Source: Methylobacterium sp. (lineage in GTDB: Bacteria; Pseudomonadota; Alphaproteobacteria; Rhizobiales; Beijerinckiaceae). From it: 64,000 nucleotides of DNA. The position numbers and the translations under genes were made by a program. Below the pieces are notes generated by a model. The model saw only the letters and a list, made by a program, of their open reading frames with translations. It had not been told where the DNA came from and searched no databases. The DNA is taken from the NCBI GenBank assembly GCA_013823325.1, contig PNLY01000014.1, positions 1 through 64,000 of the forward strand. The letters run 5' to 3'. This document shows, one piece after another, positions 16,257-25,577 of this stretch (the first letter of the stretch is position 1; every line of letters starts with the position of its first letter).

Positions 16257-19172
16257 ATGTCTCTTTCCATTGAAGCCGAACGGCCCGCTGCCGTCCCGCT
16301 GTCTACAAACTCTGCCCCTCCCGCATCTGCGGCGAGCGAGCCCGGCTATCAGCTCATCCGCCGCAATGGCGCGGTGACGCCGTTCGATCCCTCGAAGATC
16401 GCGGTGGCGCTGACCAAGGCTTTCCTCGCCGTCGAGGGCTCCAGCGCCGCCGCCTCGCGCCGCATCCACGATGTCGTCGCCGAACTGACCGAGCAGGTCG
16501 TGGCGGGACTGACCCGCCGGGCCGCAAACGGCCGCACCTTCCATATCGAGGACGTGCAGGACCAGGTCGAGCTCGCGCTGATGCGCGGCGAGCACCACAA
16601 GGTCGCCCGCGCCTATGTGCTCTATCGCGCCGAGCGGGCGCAGGAGCGGGCGAAGGCGCAGGCCGAGGCAAAGCCTAAAGCTGCAGCGGCTCGCTCCCCG
16701 CACATGAAGCTCGCCGATGGCACGCTGGTTCCGCTCGATGCCGACCGTCTCGACAAGGTGGTGCGCGAGGCCTGCGCCGGCCTCGATGGCGTTGCGCCCG
16801 AGCCGGTCCTGATCGAGGCGCGCCGCAATCTGTATGACGGCATCTCGCTCGACGAGCTGGCGCTGGCGCCGATCCTGGCCGCGCGCACCCTGATCGAGAG
16901 CGAGCCGAACTATTCGAAGGTCTCGGCCCGGCTGCTGCTCGACAAGCTGCGCCGCGAGGCGCTGAGCTTCGTCCATGGCCGTGCCGAACAGGCGACCCAG
17001 CAGGAGATGGGCACGCGCTATGGCGAGTATTTCGAGGCCTACCTCAAGACCGGCATCGCCAACGAACTGATCGATCCCGAGCTCGGCCGCTTCGACATCG
17101 CCCGCATCGCGGCGGCACTGAAGCCCGAGCGCGACCTGCAATTCGACTATCTCGGCTTCCAGACGCTCTACGACCGCTATTTCCTGCATGTCCGCGGCAA
17201 CCGCTTCGAGCTGCCGCAAGCCTTCTTCATGCGCGTCGCCATGGGTCTGGCGCTGCGCGAGATCGACCGCGAGGCGCGGGCGATCGAATTCTACGACCTG
17301 CTCTCCTCCTTCGATTTCATGGCCTCGACGCCGACGCTGTTCAATTCGGGCACGCTGCGGCCGCAGCTCTCCTCCTGCTTCCTGACCACGGTCGCGGACG
17401 ATCTCGACGGCATCTTCAAGGCTGTGAAGGACAATGCCCTGCTCGCCAAATATTCCGGCGGCCTCGGCAATGACTGGACGCCGGTGCGCGGCCTCGGCGC
17501 CCACATCAAGGGCACCAATGGCGAGAGCCAGGGCGTCGTGCCGTTCCTGAAAGTGGCGAACGACACTGCCATCGCCGTCAACCAGGGCGGCAAGAGGAAG
17601 GGCGCGGTCTGCGCCTATCTCGAGACCTGGCATGTCGACATCGAGGAGTTCCTCGATCTCCGCAAGAACACCGGCGACGACCGCCGCCGCACCCACGACA
17701 TGAACACGGCGAACTGGATCCCCGATCTGTTCATGCAGCGCGTCGAGGCCGGCGCCGACTGGACTTTGTTCTCGCCGGACGAGGTGCCGGATCTGCACGA
17801 CCTCTATGGCAAGCCATTCAAGGTGGCCTATGAGGGCTATGAGGCGAAGGCCGCCGCCGGCGAGATCAAGGTCTTCAAGCGGGTGAAGGCCCTCGATCTC
17901 TGGCGGCGCATGCTGACCATGCTGTTCGAGACCGGCCATCCCTGGATCACCTTCAAGGACGCCTGCAACCTGCGCTCGCCGCAGCAGCATGCCGGTGTGG
18001 TGCATTCGTCCAATCTCTGCACCGAGATCACGCTCAATACCTCGGCCGACGAGGTCGCGGTCTGTAATCTCGGCTCGGTGAACTTGGCCGCCCATGTCAC
18101 TTCAGAGGGGCTCGACCAGGCGCGGATCGCTCGCACCGTGAAGACCGCTATGCGCATGCTCGACAACGTCGTCGACATCAATTTCTACACGATCCCCGAG
18201 GCGCGCCGCTCCAACCTGCGCCATCGCCCAGTCGGCCTGGGGCTGATGGGTTTCCAGGACGCACTCCAGACCTTGCGCCTGCCCGCGGCGTCGGAGGAGG
18301 CGGTCGCCTTCGCCGATACGTCGATGGAGGCGATCAGCTTCTATGCCATCTCGGCCTCGGTCGATCTTGCCGCCGAGCGCGGGCGCTATCCGAGCTTCGA
18401 CGGCTCGCTCTGGTCGAAGGGCATCCTGCCGATCGACTCGCTCGACATCCTCTCGGACGCCCGCGACGGCGATGTCGAGCTCGATCGCTCGTCGACGCTG
18501 GATTGGGAGACCTTGCGCGAGCGGGTGAAGACCACCGGCATGCGCAACTCCAACACCATGGCGATCGCGCCGACCGCGACGATCTCCAATATCGTCGGCG
18601 TCTCGCAGTCGATCGAGCCGTCCTATAGCCAGCTCTACGTCAAGGCGAACATGTCGGGCGACTTCACCGTGGTGAACGCCGGGCTCGTGCACGACCTGAA
18701 GGCGAGGGGGCTCTGGGACGAGGTGATGGTCTCGGATCTGAAATACTATGACGGCAAGGTCAGCCAGATCGACCGTGTCCCGGCCGATTTGAAGGCGCTC
18801 TACGCGACCTCCTTCGAGATCCCGACGGAGTGGCTGATCCGCGCGGCCGCACGCCGGCAGAAATGGATCGACCAGGGCCAGTCGCTCAACCTCTACATGG
18901 CGCAGCCCTCTGGCCGGAAGCTCGACGAGGCCTATCGGCTGGCCTGGCGGCTCGGCCTGAAGACGACCTATTACCTGCGCGCGCTCTCGGCGACCCATGT
19001 CGAGAAGTCGACGCTGAAGGGCACCGACGGCAAGCTCAACGCGGTCTCGGCTACCGTTCCCGTTACTGCCAAGGCTGCGGCGCCGATCATCGTCGATATC
19101 CCGCTCGAGAACGGCATGGCCGTGCCCAACGCCTGCTCGATCGACGATCCGACCTGCGAGGCCTGCCAGTAG
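16257..19172 (+). CDS. nrdA: Ribonucleoside-diphosphate reductase alpha subunit, two ATP cones
   Basis: The catalytic subunit of class I ribonucleotide reductase, 971 residues, reducing NDPs to dNDPs. Two N-terminal ATP-cone domains are visible, at about 31-121 ([21 protein letters not shown]) and 149-231 ([21 protein letters not shown]). The barrel contains LSSCFLTT, the thiyl-radical segment [19 protein letters not shown] and the [10 protein letters not shown] loop. The C-terminal redox tail ends [12 protein letters not shown]. Longer than E. coli NrdA because of the doubled cone. The frame extends back to 16107 through the riboswitch; start 16257 (or 16251) after the riboswitch is correct on family grounds. 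Partner NrdB follows. Expression should fall when B12 is plentiful. Confidence 0.96.
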   Translation: MSLSIEAERPAAVPLSTNSAPPASAASEPGYQLIRRNGAVTPFDPSKIAVALTKAFLAVEGSSAAASRRIHDVVAELTEQVVAGLTRRAANGRTFHIEDVQDQVELALMRGEHHKVARAYVLYRAERAQERAKAQAEAKPKAAAARSPHMKLADGTLVPLDADRLDKVVREACAGLDGVAPEPVLIEARRNLYDGISLDELALAPILAARTLIESEPNYSKVSARLLLDKLRREALSFVHGRAEQATQQEMGTRYGEYFEAYLKTGIANELIDPELGRFDIARIAAALKPERDLQFDYLGFQTLYDRYFLHVRGNRFELPQAFFMRVAMGLALREIDREARAIEFYDLLSSFDFMASTPTLFNSGTLRPQLSSCFLTTVADDLDGIFKAVKDNALLAKYSGGLGNDWTPVRGLGAHIKGTNGESQGVVPFLKVANDTAIAVNQGGKRKGAVCAYLETWHVDIEEFLDLRKNTGDDRRRTHDMNTANWIPDLFMQRVEAGADWTLFSPDEVPDLHDLYGKPFKVAYEGYEAKAAAGEIKVFKRVKALDLWRRMLTMLFETGHPWITFKDACNLRSPQQHAGVVHSSNLCTEITLNTSADEVAVCNLGSVNLAAHVTSEGLDQARIARTVKTAMRMLDNVVDINFYTIPEARRSNLRHRPVGLGLMGFQDALQTLRLPAASEEAVAFADTSMEAISFYAISASVDLAAERGRYPSFDGSLWSKGILPIDSLDILSDARDGDVELDRSSTLDWETLRERVKTTGMRNSNTMAIAPTATISNIVGVSQSIEPSYSQLYVKANMSGDFTVVNAGLVHDLKARGLWDEVMVSDLKYYDGKVSQIDRVPADLKALYATSFEIPTEWLIRAAARRQKWIDQGQSLNLYMAQPSGRKLDEAYRLAWRLGLKTTYYLRALSATHVEKSTLKGTDGKLNAVSATVPVTAKAAAPIIVDIPLENGMAVPNACSIDDPTCEACQ

Positions 19173-19199
19173 CGCCTGCTCCTTCTCCGGCGCCTTCAT

Positions 19200-19292
19200 C
19201 GTCATGGTCGGGCTTGTCCCGACCATCCACGTCTTCCGTCACCAAGTGCGGTGTTCAAGACGTGGATGCTCGCCACAAGGGCGAGCATGACG
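19200..19292. repeat. REP-like palindromic element between nrdA and nrdB
   Basis: A multi-armed inverted repeat. The outer arms are CGTCATG (19200-19206) and CATGACG (19286-19292). Inner perfect 11-bp arms are ATCCACGTCTT (19225-19235) and AAGACGTGGAT (19257-19267). Two hairpins lie inside: ATGGTCGGG/CCCGACCAT (19204-19226) and GCTCGCC/GGCGAGC (19268-19286). Similar sequences are, from memory, dispersed repeats between genes in Rhizobiales genomes. Within this operon the RNA form could adjust the nrdA:nrdB message ratio. Confidence 0.75.
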
Positions 19293-19333
19293 GGAAGAGC
19301 TGGCCAGCTTCATTCTATCGAACGGAACACCCC

Positions 19334-20449
19334 ATGCTCGACTGGTCCGACACCAAGCCTGCGACCCCAGCCAACCCCGCCATTCTAAATGCCGTCGACG
19401 CCACCGGCCTCGGCGAGATCGACCGCAATGGCGGTCGCGTCAGCGTCGACGAGAAGCGCATGATCAATGCGCGCGCCGACGTGAACCAGCTTCTGCCGCT
19501 GAAGTACAAATGGGCCTGGGAGAAATACCTCTCCGGCTGCAACAACCACTGGATGCCGACCGAGGTCTCGATGCAGGCCGACATCGCGCTGTGGAAGTCG
19601 AAGGAAGGCCTGACCGAGGACGAGCGGCGCATGCTCAAGCGCAATCTCGGCTTCTTCGCCGCGTCCGAGAGCCTCGTCGCCAACAACATCGTCCTGGCGA
19701 TCTACCGGCACCTGACCAACCCGGAATGCCGGCAGTACCTGCTCCGCCAGGCCTTCGAGGAGGCGATCCATACCCACACCTTCCAGTACATCGTCGAGAG
19801 TCTCGGCCTCGACGAGGGCGAATTGTTCAACATGTACCGGGAGGTGCCCTCGATCACCGACAAGGCGGCCTGGGCGCTGAAGCACACGCAGAGCATCGAG
19901 AACCCGGAGTTCCGCACTGGGACGCCGGAGAACGACCAGGCCCTGCTGCGCGACCTGATCACCTTCTACGCGATCTTCGAGGGGATGTGGTTCTATACCG
20001 GCTTCGCGCAGATCCTCTCGCTCGGCCGGCGCAACAAGATGGTGGGGATCGCCGAGCAGTACCAGTACATCCTGCGCGACGAGTCGATCCATCTCAACTT
20101 CGGCATCGACGTGATCAACCAGATCAAGATCGAGAACCCGCATCTCTGGACCAAGGCCTTCCAGGACGAGGTGCGCGGCATGATCCGCGATGCGGCCGAG
20201 CTTGAAGCTGCCTATGGCCGCGACACGATGCCGAGAGGCTTCCTCGGGCTGAACGCGGCCTTGTGCGAGCAGTACATGCACTTCATCGCCAACCGCCGCT
20301 GCGGCCAGCTCGGGCTGACGCCGGTCTTCGCCGAGACCGAGAACCCGTTCCCCTGGATGTCCGAGGCGATGGACCTCAAGAAGGAGAAGAACTTCTTCGA
20401 GACCCGCGTCATCGAATACCAGAACGGCGGCGCGCTGAGTTGGGAGTGA
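19334..20449 (+). CDS. nrdB: Ribonucleotide reductase beta subunit, Phe-type (class Ic)
   Basis: A 371-residue radical-generating subunit. The metal ligands are E112, E143, H146, E216, E250 and H253. The residue that is the radical tyrosine in E. coli NrdB (Y122, four after the histidine ligand) is F150, in EAIHTHTF. The spacings match Chlamydia trachomatis NrdB (E89, E120, H123, F127, E193, E227, H230) exactly, and the first ligand is Glu instead of Asp as there. This is the class Ic pattern, which uses a Mn/Fe centre instead of a tyrosyl radical. The tail [15 protein letters not shown] carries the conserved tyrosine that docks to NrdA. It is read with nrdA under the cobalamin riboswitch. 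Confidence 0.95.
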   Translation: MLDWSDTKPATPANPAILNAVDATGLGEIDRNGGRVSVDEKRMINARADVNQLLPLKYKWAWEKYLSGCNNHWMPTEVSMQADIALWKSKEGLTEDERRMLKRNLGFFAASESLVANNIVLAIYRHLTNPECRQYLLRQAFEEAIHTHTFQYIVESLGLDEGELFNMYREVPSITDKAAWALKHTQSIENPEFRTGTPENDQALLRDLITFYAIFEGMWFYTGFAQILSLGRRNKMVGIAEQYQYILRDESIHLNFGIDVINQIKIENPHLWTKAFQDEVRGMIRDAAELEAAYGRDTMPRGFLGLNAALCEQYMHFIANRRCGQLGLTPVFAETENPFPWMSEAMDLKKEKNFFETRVIEYQNGGALSWE

Positions 20450-20454
20450 GCCGG

Positions 20455-21237
20455 GTGAGCCAAATCGACGAAACAGCGCCACCGGCGCCAGCGACAGTGC
20501 TCCTGCTCGCGCGTTCGGCGATCACGGCGCCGCCGCTCAAGGAGATGGAACGGCTGCGCGGCGCGCTCGCGGCACGCCCTGGCGTCGAGGAAGCCCTGTT
20601 TGCCTTCTCCGAACAGGGCTCGCCATCGCTGCGGCACGCACTCGACAAGCTGATAGCCTCCGGCTGCGGCCGGCTCGTCATCCTGCCGATGCTGATCCCG
20701 GCCGAGCCGAACTTCCAGGCCTGGCTCACGCGCACCCTGACCCGCTGGCGCTCGCGCGACGAGCGGCCTTGGCCCACCGTCGAGGTCGCGGCCTTGCTGC
20801 CGAACGAAGCGAGCCTGGTCTCGCTGCTCGACGCGGCGCTCGCGGCCGGGCGAACCGCGCTTTCTCTCGACTCGGCCAAGGCCTCTCCGGAAGGCTCGCT
20901 CGTGCCGGCGCAGAAGCGGCGCGTGCTGGTCTGCATGGGCGGCCCCTGCAATGTCGCGGGAGCCGAAGTGATCTGGGGCCATTTCCGCAACGAGCAGGAT
21001 CGCCTGTCGCTGCGGACCGCCGGCGATGGCTGCATGAGCGCCAAGACGAGTTGCCTCGGCCCATGCAATCTGGCGCCGGTCGTGCAGGTCTGGCCTGAAG
21101 GCACCTATTATGGCGGCGTCGACGAGGCTGCGGTCGACCGGATCATCGCGGAGCACATCCTGGGTGGCCGACCGGCGGACGAGCACGCCTATGAGCCGAC
21201 CGGCAAGAAGCAGTTCCTGCGGATGCGCGAGGTCTGA
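20455..21237 (+). CDS. CbiX-like domain fused to thioredoxin-like [2Fe-2S] ferredoxin
   Basis: A 260-residue two-domain protein. Residues 13-135 resemble CbiX/SirB chelatases in fold order (TVLLLARSA, SGCGRLVILPMLIPAEPNF) but lack the two metal-binding histidines, so chelatase activity is doubtful. Residues 155-236 form a thioredoxin-like [2Fe-2S] domain with C160-x4-C165 and C200-x3-C204. GTG 20455 is the start, five bases after the nrdB stop, with GGGAG upstream. It is co-transcribed with nrdAB and hence under the B12 riboswitch. A role in electron supply to the reductase or in corrinoid/metal handling is possible; neither is shown. Confidence 0.82.
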   Translation: MSQIDETAPPAPATVLLLARSAITAPPLKEMERLRGALAARPGVEEALFAFSEQGSPSLRHALDKLIASGCGRLVILPMLIPAEPNFQAWLTRTLTRWRSRDERPWPTVEVAALLPNEASLVSLLDAALAAGRTALSLDSAKASPEGSLVPAQKRRVLVCMGGPCNVAGAEVIWGHFRNEQDRLSLRTAGDGCMSAKTSCLGPCNLAPVVQVWPEGTYYGGVDEAAVDRIIAEHILGGRPADEHAYEPTGKKQFLRMREV

Positions 21238-21364
21238 GAGGAACACAACGGAAGGCGTGCCGAGTTGAGCCTTGCTTGAATCGGCCCTGCCATCCACAGC
21301 CTGCCCCACGATGCCGGCGATGCCGGTTGACGCCACAATCCCGCCATATAGGTTGACGCGCGTC

Positions 21365-21575
21365 GAGGTCTTCGGAGCGATCCGAAGCTAAGAGGGAATC
21401 CGGTGCGGCATCAATCGCCCAATCCGGAGCTGCCCCCGCAACTGTAAGCGGTGAGTTTCCGGCCCTGATGTCACTGGCGCCAACGCGCTGGGAAGACGGC
21501 CGAAAGCGCTGATCCGCGAGCCAGGAGACCTGCCCCGACGGCGTATTGATGTCGCGCGGGCGGGGTGTCCGGCGG
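21365..21575 (+). promoter_or_regulatory. Cobalamin riboswitch upstream of the B12-uptake operon
   Basis: A second cobalamin riboswitch. The B12 box GAGCCAGGAGACCTGCC lies at 21518-21534, identical to the first one. The L5 element GCCCCCGCAACTGTAAGCGG is near 21432-21451 and the kissing-loop hairpin CGGGCGGGGTGTCCGG near 21557-21572. It sits about 210 bases before the methyltransferase start and reads toward the TonB receptor and importer genes. Bound B12 should lower uptake. No gene lies in 21238-21364 either. Confidence 0.93.
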
Positions 21576-21752
21576 ATCGCAGCATGTCCGGCCGCGATTG
21601 CCGCCGTATCTGCCGCGCTTCCGAGCAGCCCTGTTCCGCATAGCGAGGGGCTGACGACTGTGAGAGTGAACACGATTGCGCGCCAGATGGGCTACGTGGG
21701 AAACTCTCCCATGTCGTCGGGCAAAGCGCCCAAGCCACGCAGACCATATTGT

Positions 21753-21771
21753 AATGATATAACATATCATT
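21753..21771. promoter_or_regulatory. AT-rich palindrome, Zur/Fur-like box
   Basis: AATGATAT-AAC-ATATCATT, two perfect 8-bp arms, twelve bases before the methyltransferase ATG. It is strongly AT-rich in a GC-rich region. ATGATATAACATATC differs at two positions from the ATGTTATAACATAAC pattern of alphaproteobacterial Zur boxes as I remember them. It could mark a second, metal-controlled promoter inside the leader downstream of the riboswitch. Confidence 0.45.
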
Positions 21772-21783
21772 CATAGGCGTGGC

Positions 21784-22542
21784 ATGACGGACCTTTCACC
21801 TCCTGCCGTGCAGCCGCACCCCAGCTCGCTCGACCCGCTGGCACTTTACGCCAGCGCTATCGATACATCGGATTATGCGGCACGCCTGGCGCCGCTCATT
21901 CGCAACCTGGCCTCGGACATCGGCGATCTCGTCGATATCGGGGCAGGGGGCGGGCAGCTCGGCGCTGCCCTGCTCGGCAAAGGCCGGCGCTGGATCACGA
22001 TCGAGCCTGCGCCGGTGATGCAGGCAAGGCTTGCGGCCAAGCCGGAGCGGCCTGAGATCATCCCATTCGGCTGGAATGACGAGCGCATCGCCTGCGAGCC
22101 CGCCGACACGGTCCTGGCGGCGACGATGCCGGGCTATTTCGACGATCCTCGCGCCTTCCTCGCGCGCTGCCGCCAATGGGCGCGCCGTCAGGTCGTCTGG
22201 GTCGTGCCGGCACAGGCGGCTCCGAAAGGGCTCATCCTCGCCGCCTGCCTGCCGCGCGACTGGCATCGCGAGGACGAGACGCCGGGCATCGATCTGGTGC
22301 TGCCGAAGCTCGGCTCCGATCTGCCCCACCGCTCCGACGTGACGGACTGGACCTTCTCGCTCGAGCTGCCGGACCTCGCCGCCTTCGCGGCGTTCCAGGC
22401 CGACCGGCTCGGCTGGACGCCTGACGATCGGCGCCGGCCCCAGCTTTTCGAACACCTCCGCAAGCAGGCCGTGCCAACGCCGGCCGGCTTTCGCCTCTCC
22501 TGCCATCGCCGCTCGGCCATCCTCGTCTGGGACCTGCCATGA
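21784..22542 (+). CDS. Class I SAM-dependent methyltransferase of unknown substrate
   Basis: A 252-residue protein with SAM motif I as LVDIGAGGGQLGAAL (about residues 49-63), an acidic residue at the end of the next strand (WITIEPAP) and a third element TVLAATMPGYFDDP, typical of Rossmann methyltransferases. No known target domain is recognisable. Its stop overlaps the start of the TonB receptor (ATGA) and it is preceded by the riboswitch, so it is part of the B12-uptake operon. It might modify a corrinoid or be unrelated cargo; the sequence does not decide. Confidence 0.75.
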   Translation: MTDLSPPAVQPHPSSLDPLALYASAIDTSDYAARLAPLIRNLASDIGDLVDIGAGGGQLGAALLGKGRRWITIEPAPVMQARLAAKPERPEIIPFGWNDERIACEPADTVLAATMPGYFDDPRAFLARCRQWARRQVVWVVPAQAAPKGLILAACLPRDWHREDETPGIDLVLPKLGSDLPHRSDVTDWTFSLELPDLAAFAAFQADRLGWTPDDRRRPQLFEHLRKQAVPTPAGFRLSCHRRSAILVWDLP

Positions 22543-24701
22543 TCCGCCCGAATGCCCGCAAAGCCTGCCTGCTTGCCGCGACCTGCCTGACGGTGGCGAG
22601 CGCTCCCGCCTTCGCCCAGACCGAGATCAGGCTCGACGAGCTTGTCGTGACGGCGACGGGGCGTCCCGAGCCGCGCAGCAGCATTCCCGGTACGGTCCAG
22701 GTCATCGACGCCTCGCAGATCGAGCGCACCCATGCGCAGTCGCTGACCGACCTGTTGGCCGAGAATGCCGTGGGCTTCTTCAGCCAATGGACGCCCGGGC
22801 AGACCTCTATCAACATCCGCGGTGGCGCCACCGATGGGCAGGGCAAGGACTTCCGCAGCCAGGTGCTGGTGCTGATGAACGGCCGGCGCGCCGGCACGGC
22901 CAACCTGTCCAAGCTGTCGACGGCCGATGTCGAGCGAATCGAGATCATCCGCGGCCCGTCCTCGGTCGTCTATGGCAGCCAGAACATCGGCGGCGTGATC
23001 AACATCATCCTGAAGACCGGCCGCACCGCGCCCGGCACGATGATCGAGGGGGCCGGCGGCTCGTGGGGATTGCTGCAGGGCAAGGCCCAGACCGGCGGGC
23101 TCTATGACAGCATCGACTACTATGCCGGCATTTCCGGCGGCACCCGCGACGATTACCGCTCCGGCCGCGGCGGCTCGAAAATGGAGAATACCGGCTGGAA
23201 GCGTCTGGGCGTCGCCGGCGCGCTCGGCCTGCAGATCAATCCGGACCACCGCATCGAGACGACGCTGCGGACCGACGGCATCTACGATGTCGGCTTCCGC
23301 GGCTCCGGCGCCAACACGATCAGCCAGGAGGATCGCTACAACAACTCCTTCGACGTCACCTATCGTGGCCAGCTGCCCGGCGGGCAGTACCGCTGGATGC
23401 TGCAGGGCTATGCCGTGCAGGACGTCGACAATTTCCGCTGGGCCTCGCCGGTCATCCGCGGCGGCACCGGCCTGCCGGCGCCGGGCACGGCGGCCGACTA
23501 CAACCGGCGCGAGCTCAACATCGTCGGCACGCGCTTCCAGCCGAGCATGACGCTCTGGGCGGGCAACGACCTGCTCGCCGGCTGGGACTGGGAGCGCAGC
23601 ACTTTGCGCTCGACCCGCGACCGCATCGGCGTTCCCGGCAATCCGCTGACGCCGGTCTCGCCGCAGGACAACAACCAGTCCGAGACCGTCAACGCGCTCT
23701 ATGTCGAGGATTCGCAGAAGCTCTTCGACGATCGCGTCACGCTGCGCGCCGGCGTGCGCCGCACCTTCGGCACGACCAGCTTCGAGTACACGCCGAACCT
23801 CGCGGGCCAGCGCCCGCGCGAGGTCGACTACCAGGCGACGACCTATTCGACCGGCGCGACCTTCAAGGCGACCGACCGGCTGACCTTCCGCGTCGGTTAC
23901 GCAACCGGCTTCCGGGCTCCCACCGCGACCGAGCTCGCCGCTGACTTCAACACGTTGGGCGGCGGGCGCATCTTCGGCAATCCGTCGGTGAAGCCTGAAA
24001 CCAGCGAGCAGGTCGAGGCCGGCGCCGCCTATGCCGGAGACGGCTGGCGCCTGGATCTGGCGATCTTCCAGAACGTCATCTCCGACCGCATCATCACGCG
24101 CGCCCGGCCGGGCGTGGCCAATACCTCCGACTATGCGAACAACTCCGGTGACGTCGTAGTGCGCGGCGTCGAATTGCAGGCCGAGGCCGACATCCTGAAG
24201 CTGGCGGGATACGGCGACACGCCCTGGCGCTGGTCGGTCTTCGGTAATGGCGCCTGGAACTTCGACATGGAGGACAAGGGCGCCGCCGTCACCGCCACCA
24301 GCCGCAAGCCGGAGCGCATGTACCAGTACCAGGCGGCGGTCGGCACGCGCTTCGGCCAGAGCGGCGTGCAGTATCCGTGGTCGGTGCAGGTTTCCGGCAC
24401 GCTCTATGGGCCGATGTGGTACAACACCGAGGAGAACCTGGTCGCCACCGCCGAACCGAACCGCGACTGGATCCACCGCAAAAGCCCGTTCTGGATCTGG
24501 AACGTGCGCGGCGAGGTCGAGATCGCCAAGGGTGTGAAGCTGTTCGCGCTGGTCAACAACCTCTTCAACAAGAACGAGCACCCGATCTTCATCGGCCTCG
24601 ACAAGAAGCCCTACAAGCTCGATTCCCGTTTTGCCAATGGCGGCTACGGCACCTCGATGCCGGGGCTCGAGGTCCAGGCTGGTCTGCAGGCAAGGTTCTA
24701 A
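22539..24701 (+). CDS. btuB: TonB-dependent outer-membrane receptor (probable cobalamin receptor)
   Basis: A 720-residue outer-membrane receptor. Signal peptide ends at APAFAQ. The TonB box is LDELVVTATG (about residues 32-41). The plug domain has NIRGGATDGQG and RIEIIRGPSSVVYGSQNIGGVINI. A beta-barrel follows, with TFRVGYATGFRAPTATELAA and a terminal aromatic, QAGLQARF. A cobalamin riboswitch upstream and a BtuF-BtuC-BtuD-like set downstream make B12 or a corrinoid the likely ligand. The Zur-like palindrome leaves a metal-chelate alternative. Coupled to the methyltransferase by ATGA. Confidence 0.9.
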   Translation: MIRPNARKACLLAATCLTVASAPAFAQTEIRLDELVVTATGRPEPRSSIPGTVQVIDASQIERTHAQSLTDLLAENAVGFFSQWTPGQTSINIRGGATDGQGKDFRSQVLVLMNGRRAGTANLSKLSTADVERIEIIRGPSSVVYGSQNIGGVINIILKTGRTAPGTMIEGAGGSWGLLQGKAQTGGLYDSIDYYAGISGGTRDDYRSGRGGSKMENTGWKRLGVAGALGLQINPDHRIETTLRTDGIYDVGFRGSGANTISQEDRYNNSFDVTYRGQLPGGQYRWMLQGYAVQDVDNFRWASPVIRGGTGLPAPGTAADYNRRELNIVGTRFQPSMTLWAGNDLLAGWDWERSTLRSTRDRIGVPGNPLTPVSPQDNNQSETVNALYVEDSQKLFDDRVTLRAGVRRTFGTTSFEYTPNLAGQRPREVDYQATTYSTGATFKATDRLTFRVGYATGFRAPTATELAADFNTLGGGRIFGNPSVKPETSEQVEAGAAYAGDGWRLDLAIFQNVISDRIITRARPGVANTSDYANNSGDVVVRGVELQAEADILKLAGYGDTPWRWSVFGNGAWNFDMEDKGAAVTATSRKPERMYQYQAAVGTRFGQSGVQYPWSVQVSGTLYGPMWYNTEENLVATAEPNRDWIHRKSPFWIWNVRGEVEIAKGVKLFALVNNLFNKNEHPIFIGLDKKPYKLDSRFANGGYGTSMPGLEVQAGLQARF

Positions 24702-25577
24702 GTGCGCCGCACAGTTCTCGCCTTCGCCTGCCTACTCGGCGTTGCGACACCTGCCGTCGCGGAACCGATCCGGCTGACCGACGCGCTTGGCCGAACGGTC
24801 GAGATTGCGCTGCCGCCGCAGCGCATCGTACCGATCTTTGCCTCCAACACCGAGCTCGCGGCGACGCTCGGGCTATCCGATCGCATTGTCGGAGTGGAGG
24901 CCTATACCCGCTTCCCGCCCGAGATGACGAAAAAGCCGCAGGTGGGAGGCCGGCTCGGCTTCTCAGTCGACGCAATCGTCGCGCAACGCCCGGACCTCCT
25001 GATCGTGACTCCGGCGCGCCAAGCCATGCACCAGCTGATCGACCCGATGACGCGGCTCGGCGTACCAGTCGTCGTCCTTCTGGCTCGCAGCGTCGCGGAG
25101 GTGATGGACAATCTGCGCCTCGTCGGCCGGGCCGCCGGCGTGCCCGAGCGCGGAGAGGCGGTGGCGGCTGCGCTCGAGGCGCGGCTGGCGGCCGTGCAAC
25201 ATGTCATGCCGGCGATCCGCCCTCGCGTCGTGATGATCACCGGCAAGCTCGGCAATGGACTCGTGCTGATCGCGCGTGCCGACACCTATACGGGCGACGC
25301 CATCGTCAAGGCCGGCGGCCGCCATGCCCTCGAACGCAGCATCGTCGCCCATGTCTCGCCCGAGGCGATCGTGGCCGCGGACCCCGACGTGCTGCTCTTC
25401 GCAGGGACGAAGGCTGATCTCGATGCGCTTGTGGCGCAGCCCGGCTGGCGCCTGTCGCGGGCCGTGCGCGAGGGACGCGCCCACACGGTCGCCCGCGCCG
25501 AGTTCCTGATCCCAGGACCGAGAACCGTCGACGGCATCGAAAAGCTTGCGGTCTTGCTGCGGAGCCAAGGCCAATGA
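24702..25577 (+). CDS. btuF: BtuF-like periplasmic binding protein
   Basis: A 291-residue class III periplasmic binding protein. The signal peptide ends near AVAEPIRL; the mature start RLTDALGRTVEIALPPQRIVPIFASNTELAATLGL is characteristic of siderophore/B12/haem binding proteins. GTG at 24702 directly follows the receptor stop TAA; its end overlaps the permease start by four bases. It delivers the ligand to the BtuCD-like importer. B12 assignment rests on the riboswitch rather than on binding-site residues. Confidence 0.87.
   Translation: MRRTVLAFACLLGVATPAVAEPIRLTDALGRTVEIALPPQRIVPIFASNTELAATLGLSDRIVGVEAYTRFPPEMTKKPQVGGRLGFSVDAIVAQRPDLLIVTPARQAMHQLIDPMTRLGVPVVVLLARSVAEVMDNLRLVGRAAGVPERGEAVAAALEARLAAVQHVMPAIRPRVVMITGKLGNGLVLIARADTYTGDAIVKAGGRHALERSIVAHVSPEAIVAADPDVLLFAGTKADLDALVAQPGWRLSRAVREGRAHTVARAEFLIPGPRTVDGIEKLAVLLRSQGQ

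Noticed and set aside
16137..18095. Long minus-strand open frame (652 codons) opposite nrdA
   Set aside because: Antisense shadow of a highly conserved gene in GC-rich DNA; composition rich in Arg/Gly/Ala with no known motifs.
21546..21776. 76-codon plus-strand frame between the second riboswitch and the methyltransferase
   Set aside because: Starts inside the riboswitch, composition not protein-like, no ribosome site; only its position hints at a leader peptide.
22188..24581. Long minus-strand open frame (797 codons) opposite the TonB receptor
   Set aside because: Shadow of the receptor gene; no domain and no ribosome site.
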